Assembly (NCBI GenBank): GCA_030674185.1
Contig: CM060312.1
Coordinates: 497,669-561,668, forward strand
Source of the DNA: Monoplex corrugatus
Taxonomy: Eukaryota > Mollusca > Gastropoda > Littorinimorpha > Ranellidae
DNA length: 64,000 nt
Reading direction: 5' to 3'
Shown one piece after another: positions 57,386 through 64,000 of this stretch. The notes under the pieces are model-generated. The model did not search any database and was not told the DNA's origin. It was given only the letters and a program-made list of their open reading frames with translations. Each line of letters starts with the position of its first letter. Position 1 is the first letter of the stretch. Position numbers and translations under genes: made by a program.

Positions 57386-59249
57386 GTTGACGCACCACCC
57401 ATAATGAAAGATGAAGTTAGAGCAGCATTAAAGAAGATGACACCGGGAAAAGCCCTAGGACCAGACAATATTGCTACAGAAATGATTGAGGCCCTAGCGG
57501 ATGGTACTGACAAAACAACAGTCCTCCTAAATGAAACTTACGACACCGGAAAAATCCCTAAAAATATATCAGCATCAATTTTCACTGCACTTCCAAAGAA
57601 AACAGGGGCTATAGAATGCGAATCCCATCGTACAATCAGCTTAATGAGTAATGTAACTAAAATTCTAATAAGAATTCTCACTGTGAGGACAAGGAACAAA
57701 ATTAAAAGAGAAATTTGCAGAAAAACAATGTAAATTTGTCGAAGGAAAGGAACTATTAATGCCATCTACATCCTAAGAACTGTTACAGAGAGGTCAGTCG
57801 AGTTGAATAAGGATTTATAACCAGTCGCCGTGGGGTAGTAGTTAGCGCAACGGACTACCAACTGGAAGGTTGTGGGTTCGAATCCCCATCAGTCCCTTCA
57901 AAAATCATTGCGGGATTTGTCGGCTGTAACCAGCTTCTACCCAGAGTTGGGTGTACCATGGGCTCATTGGGAAGACTGGGACAACACAATCGAGTCTCAT
58001 CCACTTCACTGATGCGTCATTGAGGGTGTTGCTCAAATCTTCTGACCAGCACCGCAGGTGTCTGTATCTCTCGAGCCTGGTTGACGCCAGTATGTATTAT
58101 GATAGTAAGCGTAGAGTACAGCCCTGTCACGCAGTCTCAGTCCTAGATAGAACTCTATAGCTTCATGATTTTCATCATCATCGACATCATCATCATCGTA
58201 TTGTAAGAGCTGTTCTAGCTTCTGTGGGCATTAACGTGGCGTAGAAAATGGGACGAAGAAAACACTGAGCACAAAGGTAACCTCTGCGAGTGCAATAATC
58301 CATAAAAAAATAAGGATTTGTATGTATGCTGCTTTGTTGATTATACCAAGGCTTTTGATCAGATAAGACACGAACAATTGATCAACCAACTAGATAGACC
58401 CAATATTGATGGAAAAGATCTGAGAATAATAACGAATATATATTGGGAACAAACAGCAGCAACGAGAGTAGAATACGATATAAGCTCTTTCCAAAATATC
58501 AGAAGAGGGATTAGGCAGGATTGTGTTCTGTCACCAGATTTGTTTTCACTTTACAGCAAAAACATCATTAGAAACCTAGAAGAATGCCTGGGGTAAAGGT
58601 TGGAGGAAAAACGATAAACACTCTTCGTTACGCAGATGACTCCGTACTAATTGCAGAAAACGAAAAACATCCATAAAAGTTTCCGAATATAATAAAAATA
58701 GAAAGCGAAAATAAAGGGCTGGAGCTAAATATCAAAAAGACTGAAGTCATGGTAATCAGTAGAAAACAAACAAACAAAAACAACAAGAAATCCCCTCGTG
58801 CAAAATAACAGCAAATAGTACAACACTGAGACAGGTTGATAAGTTTAAATATCTAGGAACGGTCATCACACCAGACGGCAGATGCACATCAGCAATAGTC
58901 AGCAGAATTGGCCAATCCAAAACAGCATTCAAGAAGATGAAAAGCGTTTTAACCATCAGATGCTTGTCAATTAACATCAGGAAGAGAGTGTACGTAGAGC
59001 CAATACTGTTATACAGTTGTGAGGCGTGGACAGTCAACACGCAAAGCCAGAACAACATTGAAGCAACTGAAATGTGGTTTCTAAGAAGAATGTTGAGAAT
59101 TCCATGGACAGCAAAGAAAACAAACGAGACAGTCTTGAAGGAGGCAGACACCAAAAGAACATTAATAAAGAAGATTAGCAAAAGACAAGCAACATTTATA
59201 AGACATTTTATGAGGCAAGAGAAATTAGAGTACCTAGTCATAACAGGTT
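57386..59249 (+). mobile_element. RTE-like LINE, copy A (old, split by a SINE)
   Basis: Two segments, 57386-57805 and 58320-59249, belong to one element. The motifs are KALGPDNIATEMIEALA, TISLMSNVTKILIRIL, then after the SINE CCFVDYTKAFDQIRHEQL, GIRQDCVLSPDLFSLYS and LRYADDSVLIAENE, and later YSCEAWTVN and MWFLRRMLRIPWTAKK. Stops and shifts are frequent (for instance at 57730 and 58675). It is less preserved than copy B next to it. Both ends are truncated: it starts at the linker before RT and lacks the GAT-tailed 3' end. Confidence 0.87.
57817..58308 (+). mobile_element. tRNA-derived SINE with 11-bp target duplication
   Basis: A 492-bp insertion flanked by aataaggattt at 57806-57816 and 58309-58319. 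The head (57821-57893) looks like a tRNA, with a perfect B box ggttcgaatcc at 57875-57885 and gttagcgcaacgg in the A-box region. The body has no RT motif. It carries a cat-rich stretch near 58170-58200 and ends in cataaaaaaa. It interrupts RTE copy A between codons for NKDL and the CFVDYTKAF motif. The SINE family was not recognised. Confidence 0.88.
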
Positions 59250-61183
59250 GAGAAATTCGATAAATGAAGCTTGTGAAGAAATCCCTGTAGTAGATAGAAA
59301 AGCAAAACGAACTGGATGACAAAAGAAATATAAGGCTTGATGGAGGAACGGAGGAAAGCAAAGAGAAACGAGGAAATATACAGGAAGATAAACAAAGAAA
59401 TCAGGAATACGTGCAATGAAGCTAAGGAAGCTTGGCTGAAAACAAAATGCAAAGAAATAAAAGAACAACACAAAATGGATCCTCAGGGTATGTACAGACG
59501 AACTGAAGAAATTGTCCACAGGAAAAATACATGCACATCAACTGGTTGCTTAAAATCGAAAGATGGTACGATACTCATGGAAAAAGCCAAAATATTAGAC
59601 AGATGGGGAGAGTACATTAAAGACCTTTTTGAAGATGACAGAAACGCAGAACACATTATAAGAAAGAACTTTAAAGGACTACCCATAATGAAAGATGAAG
59701 TTAGAGCAGCACTGAAAAAGATGAAACCAGGAAAAGCCCCAGGACCAGACAACATTACCACAGAGATGATTGAAGCCCTGGAGGAATTCGGTATAGAAAA
59801 AATAACAGTCCTCCTAAATGAAATGTATGACACTGGAAAAATTCCCAAAGACGTGTCAAAATCAATTTTCCAAAGAAAACCGGGGCTATAGAATTCGAAC
59901 TCCATCGCACAATCAGTTTGATGAGTCATGTAACAAAAATCCTATTAAGAATAATCATGATGAGGACAAGGAATAGAATCAAAAGAGAAAGAGCAGATGA
60001 ACAGTGTGGATTTGTGGAAGGCAAAGGAACTATTAATGCCGTATACATACTAAGAACTATCATAGAGAGATCAATCGAGGTGAACAAGGATTTATATTTA
60101 TGCTTTGTTGACTACACCAAGGCTTTCGATCGGGTACGACATGAAGAATTGATCAACCAACTAGAAAGACTCAATATTGATGGAAAAGATCTACGAATAA
60201 TCAGAAATATGTATTGGGAACAAACAGCTGCAATGAGAATAAAAAACGATATAAGCTCTTTCCAAAACATCAAAAGAGGAGTCAGACAGGGTTGTGTTTT
60301 GTCACCAGATCTATTTTCACTTTACAGCGAAAACATCATGAGAAACCAAGAGGAAGACCCTGGATTAAAGGTTGGAGGAAAAATGATAAACAACATTCGA
60401 TACGCAGATGACACCGTGATAATTGCAGAAAGTGAAAGGGATCTGCAAAACCTTGTGAATATACTTGAAATAGAAAGCAAATGTAAGGGGTTGGAACTAA
60501 ACAGCAGGAAGACTGAAGTCATGGTGATCAGTAAAAGACATGAAATCCCCTCATACAAAATAACAGCAAACGGCACAGCCTTGAGACAGGTTGATGAATT
60601 TAAATACCTGGGAACGATCATTTCACTAGATGGCAAATGCACATCAGAAATAGCCAGCAGAATTGGCCAGGCCAAAGCAACATTCAAGAAGATGGAAAGC
60701 ATTCTTACCAACAAATGCCTATCAATTAACATCAGGAAGAGAGTTCTTGAATGTTGTATAGAACCAATACTGTTGTACGGATGCGAGGCGTGGACAGTCA
60801 ACAAAGTCAGAACAAGATTGAGGCAGCCAAGATGTGATTTCTAAGAAGAATGTTGAGAGTTCATGGACAGCAAAGAAAACAAATGAGACAGTCTTGATGG
60901 AGGCAGACACAAGTAGATCACTCATAAGGAAGATTAGGAAAAGACAGTCAACATTTATAGGCCATTTTATGAGGACGGGGGATTTGGGGCACCTGGTCAC
61001 AACGGGAAAGCTGGAGGGAAAGAGAGCACCGGGTAGACCCAGGGAGAAAATGCTGGACGGACTTGTAGAGTGGCTGGGGACGAGGAGGGTGGGGGAGATG
61101 CTAGGGGCAACGAGAGATACAGATGGAAGTCCATGATCGCCAACGCAATGCGGCAGGGCTCCTGATGATGATGATGATGATCT
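59250..61183 (+). mobile_element. RTE-like LINE, copy B, with GAT tail
   Basis: Successive frames encode a pre-RT region (59337-59891: KAPGPDNITTEMIEALEE), an RT core (59918-60844: GFVEGKGTINAVYILRT, CFVDYTKAFDRVRHEEL, GVRQGCVLSPDLFSLYS, IRYADDTVIIAESERD, LLYGCEAWTV) and a C-terminal piece (60834-61136: TNETVLMEADTSRSLIRK, GRPREKMLDGLVEWLG). A short deletion near 59872 and a shift near 60805 break the ORF. It ends with (gat)n at 61162-61180. The endonuclease is missing. It abuts copy A at about 59249 with no spacer, and the pair sits in the CTAT array. Confidence 0.9.
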
Positions 61184-61186
61184 GTT

Positions 61187-61435
61187 ATCTATCTGTCTGT
61201 CTCTTCGTCTATCTATCTGTCTGTTTATCTGTCTATCTATTTATCTATCTATCTGTCCTGTCTGTCTGTCTATCTGTCTGTCTCTCTGTCTATCGATGTC
61301 TGTCTACATACCTATCTATCTATCTACTTACCTACCTATCTATCTATTTATTTATCTACCTGTTATCTATCTGTCTGTCTCTTTGTCTATCTCTCTGTCT
61401 ATCCGTCTATCTATCTCTGTCTATTTACCTATCTA

Positions 61436-61470
<35 letters not shown>

Positions 61471-61530
61471 GTCTTTCTGTCTGTCTGTCTGTCTGTCTAT
61501 CTATTTATCTGTCTATCCATCCATCATATA
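61187..61530. repeat. CTAT/CTGT tetranucleotide array, right block
   Basis: Continuation of the array interrupted at 57386, with more ctgt and ctac variants, ending near tccatccatcatatatacag. Confidence 0.93.
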
Positions 61531-61589
61531 TACAGAAATATGTGTATACAGAAACTTATATTAACACCGATTTCTCCGTGAAGAAAATA

Positions 61590-61740
61590 CCAAACAGTAC
61601 AGGTGTTAGTTAATGTTCACAAACATGTGCACCATATATGCAATACAGGTAACGTTCACACAGACAGGTGTATAATATAGGTGGTAATGTTCACAGACAG
61701 GTGTATGATACAGACAGGCTTACAAAACAGGTGTCAATGT
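61590..61740. repeat. Short tandem repeat built on acaggtgttaat and gttcacagacaggtg
   Basis: Units of about 30-35 bp (gttcacagacaggtgtataa, tacaggtgttaat) recur at 61598-61735, 62267-62315 and 63290-63345. The three pieces look like one intronic array split by the L2 copy 5 and internally deleted RTE insertions. Confidence 0.7.
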
Positions 61741-61842
61741 TAATAATAATAATAATTACAATATTTATATAGCGCAAAATCTCGACAAAATCAAATCTAA
61801 GCGCTGAAACAGACACACACGCACGCACGCACGCACGCACAC

Positions 61843-61895
<53 letters not shown>

Positions 61896-62268
61896 TGGCT
61901 ATAAATGGGGAGAAAGAATAAAAGCAATAAAAGCAAGAATAAAAGCAATGGAAAATTATAGAGAGCATATCATATACAATTATAAATTAAAACAAAGTGA
62001 TTCCCCTCCGAGCGGAGACAGGCTGCAGAGGGGGTTGAGTGAGGTTAGGATTTTTTTTGCAGAGGAGAAAAGGTGAGTTTTGAGAGCGGACTTGAAGGAG
62101 ACAAAAGTAGGTTGCTGACGGACTGAGAGAGGAAGTTTGTTCCAGGAGAGTGGACCAGAAACAGAGAAGGCTCGTGGACCATAGGTATTGAGCTTAGTGC
62201 GTGGAAAGCGAAAAGTCAGAGGATCGGAGGCAGAGTGGAGGGTACGTGAGGGAACATAGATCTCAAGT
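61741..62268 (-). mobile_element. L2/CR1-like LINE, copy 5 (3' end only)
   Basis: A 530-bp minus-strand fragment from the gcgctatataaatattgtaa terminus (61750s), through a CA run at 61850-61892, to the codons LEIYVPSRTLHSASDPLTF. It keeps RAFSVSGPLSWNKLPLSVRQ, so it lacks the 24-bp deletion of copies 2 and 3. A t-run at 62051-62058 changes the 3' UTR slightly. It is strongly 5' truncated at 62268. Confidence 0.9.
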
Positions 62269-62315
62269 TCACAGACAGGCATTCGGTGCAGGTGTTAATT
62301 TTCACAGACAGGTTT

Positions 62316-63289
62316 ACAATCATTATCATCATCAGGTGCCTTGCCGCATGGCGTTGGCGATCATGGACTTCCATCTGTCTGTATCTCTTGTTGCCCCTAG
62401 CATCTCATCCACCCTCCTCGTCCCCAGCCACTCCGCAAGTCCGTCTAGCATTTTCTCCCTGGGTCTACCTGATGCTCTCTTTCCCTCCAGCTTTCCTGTT
62501 GTGACCAGGTGCTCCAAATTCCCCTTCCTCATAAAATGGCTTATAAATGTTGCCTGTCTTTTCGTAATCTTCTTTATGAGTGATCTACTTGTGTCTGCCT
62601 TTATCAAGGTTGTCTCGTTTGTTTTCTTTGTTGTCCATGGAACTCTCAACATTCTTCTTAGAAACCACATCTCGGCTGCCTCAATTTGCTCTGGCTTTGC
62701 TTGCTGACTGTCCATGCCTCACATCCGTACAACAGTATTGGTTCTATATAACATTCAAGGACTCTCTTCCTGATGTTAATTGATAGGCATTTGTTGGTAA
62801 GAATGCTTTCATTCTTCATCTTTCTTTTGTCCATGGTTGTCCTGGGGAAACTACGATGGTGGTTTCCCCTTGCTTTCCATCGGGTTTTTTTCAGGGTTAA
62901 CTCCCTTAGCCTTACTCTCTCCCGAGATGTCCACAAGGCAGTGGAGCTATTTACCCATAGCTTGGGGATCTGGTTCGTGGGCACCAGGGCATATCCACAC
63001 GCTGCTGGGCCTGCATGCCACACGTCTAGGGGCCAGACCTCCTCTGAGTCCTATGAGATTTAGCCTGAGTCCGTGAGGTGCTGAGTTACCGCCTGTCGCC
63101 ACGAGGAGGCACAACGTAGGGCTTGCTGATGGAGAGGCTATGTACTGACAGGAAGAGACGAATTCTGCTCTTCTTTTCGCATAGCTGCAAGCAGCAGTGC
63201 TAGCCAGCGGTGTAGGCTGTGAAAGTGAGAGGTGACAAGCACGCAGTCACTAGTCACTAGCCCACACACTAGACGCATCACATCCATCT
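62316..63289 (-). mobile_element. Internally deleted RTE-like element (5' UTR-like head joined to 3' end)
   Basis: The minus-strand 3' half (62320-62815) matches the RTE C-terminus: NKCLSINIRKRVLECYIEPI, LLYGCEAWTVS, AEMWFLRRMLRVPWTTKK, ASGRPREKMLDGLAEWLG, and an atgatgataatg-type end. It is joined at about 62815-62830 to roughly 460 bp found nowhere else here (cctgaaaaaaacccgatgga, cccctagacgtgtggcatgc). That part probably is the 5' UTR or start of the same family. Near-identical caggtttacaat (about 62302-62313) and caggtgtacaat (63300-63311) flank it and may be a target duplication. Endonuclease and RT core are absent. Confidence 0.75.
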
Positions 63290-63386
63290 TTGACAAGCCA
63301 GGTGTACAATACAGGTGTTAATTTCACACAGACAGGTGTTATTGACCAGATGTTAAATAACGAAACGTATCAATGTTGTATTTCAG

Positions 63387-63539
63387 GTATGACCGCAGTT
63401 CTGCCATTGGGCGTGGAGCCTTTGCGGATGTGTTTCGCTGCAGCTTGTCCAGCGGGGAAATGGTGGCCCTGAAAATACAGCGTGACCGTCTGACCACCAA
63501 AAATGTCACTGATGTTCTTCTGGAGGACAGAACACTGAG
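63387..63539 (+). CDS. Exon 8: protein kinase N-lobe
   Basis: A 153-nt exon with acceptor gtatttcag at 63378-63386 and donor gtaagt at 63540, phase 2 in and phase 2 out. It encodes YDRSSAIGRGAFADVFRCSL, SSGEMVALKIQRDRLTTKN, VTDVLLEDRTL. IGRGAFADV is the glycine-rich ATP loop (GxGxxxxV), VALK holds the ATP-binding Lys, and LLEDRTL is the start of helix C with its Glu. So the protein is a GTPase-stalk-kinase fusion. DSTYK-like proteins are one family with a kinase after a long helical N-terminal part, but identity with them is not established. The rest of the kinase lies to the right of the window. Confidence 0.85.
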
Positions 63540-63617
63540 GTAAGTGTGTGTGTGTGTGTGTTGTGTTGTGTGTGTTGTGTTGTGGTGTGGTGTGGTGTGA
63601 GTGTGTGTGAGTGTTGT

Positions 63618-63666
<49 letters not shown>

Positions 63667-63730
63667 CGTGTGTATGTGTGTATCTGTCTGTCTGTCTGTC
63701 TGTCTGTGTATTTGTGTGTCTGTCTGTGTG
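63540..63730. repeat. TG microsatellite after exon 8
   Basis: The donor gtaagt runs directly into (gt)n with gttgt and ggtgt variants, then a ctgt run at 63684-63725. Confidence 0.93.
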
Positions 63731-63786
63731 GTGACCTTCTGACCGCCATGAATGTCACTGACGCCCTTCTTGAGGTTAGACCACTT
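63731..63786 (+). pseudogene. Diverged duplicate of the 3' end of exon 8
   Basis: 63731-63775 matches 63482-63526 of exon 8 at 37 of 45 positions, and similarity continues through the exon end. The copy is open in the same frame (DLLTAMNVTDALLE against DRLTTKNVTDVLLE). The donor is lost (cttatgtgtg where exon 8 has ctgaggtaag), and the 5' part of the exon and its acceptor are missing. Confidence 0.85.
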
Positions 63787-63809
63787 ATGTGTGTGTGCAT
63801 GTGTGTGTG

Positions 63810-63906
<97 letters not shown>

Positions 63907-64000
63907 TGTTTATGTGTCTGTGTCTACAAGTGTGTGTGTATGTTTGTATAACGTGTCTGTGTTTACGTGTGTGTATGTGAGTGCCTGCTTGCGTTGCGTG
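63787..64000. repeat. TG and TA microsatellites to the window end
   Basis: (tg)n, (ta)n at 63817-63864, then (tg)n again with tatgtg and tctgtg variants. Nothing else is seen. Confidence 0.92.

Noticed and set aside
57821..57893. Functional tRNA gene
   Set aside because: The head has a perfect B box but the acceptor stem does not pair convincingly, and it continues into a long body with poly-A and target duplications, so a SINE is the better call.

Overview
The window looks like a stretch of animal nuclear genome, most likely a mollusc or another lophotrochozoan. It has short spliced exons with GT/AG borders, a dynamin-like GTPase plus protein kinase gene spread over about 60 kb, many non-LTR retrotransposons (L2/CR1-like, several RTE-like, one with a C-terminal restriction-like endonuclease), Penelope-like elements, a tRNA-derived SINE, and very long tandem arrays. 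Nothing bacterial is present. The taxon is an inference from element content and gene structure.

Host gene. Eight + strand exons (4650-4847, 11907-12019, 25565-25759, 26890-27146, 35336-35415, 45121-45349, 56826-57047, 63387-63539) join into one reading frame of about 480 codons. Splice phases agree at every junction, with one 1-nt problem inside exon 6. The order is the late part of a dynamin-like GTPase domain (exons 1-2), a long helical region (exons 2-7) and the start of a protein kinase N-lobe (exon 8: glycine loop and VALK lysine). The 5' exons and the rest of the kinase lie outside the window.

Introns. Almost all intron sequence is tandem repeat or transposon. From left to right: 1-4300 retroelements; 4815-8870 an array grown from the exon 1 splice donor, split by a 3.4-kb nest of elements; 8930-11740 a 32-bp satellite; 12100-23060 L2 and RTE copies and a 45-bp satellite; 23670-25260 a 59-bp satellite; 25745-28950 two arrays touching the donors of exons 3 and 4; 28965-34990 an array made from an L2 C-terminus, then a 5-kb 34-bp satellite; 35026-35415 four tandem copies of exon 5; 35450-38400 GAT/GGT arrays holding a Penelope-like element; 38400-45120 a 39-bp array ending on exon 6, broken by an RTE; 45400-56820 an 11-kb CTGTGT/CTGTGA array broken by an L2; 57050-61520 a CTAT array holding two RTE copies and a SINE; 61540-64000 further element pieces, exon 8 and a diverged copy of its end.

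Main observation. At seven or eight exons of this one gene, a splice junction, or an exon end with its intron flank, has been duplicated. Some duplications are single partial copies (exons 2, 7, 8), one is a four-fold array (exon 5), and others are full minisatellites whose unit contains the splice site (exons 1, 3, 4, 6). Five of the eight donors are the uncommon GTCAGT. This splice-junction-seeded minisatellite pattern is the best candidate for something undescribed in the window.
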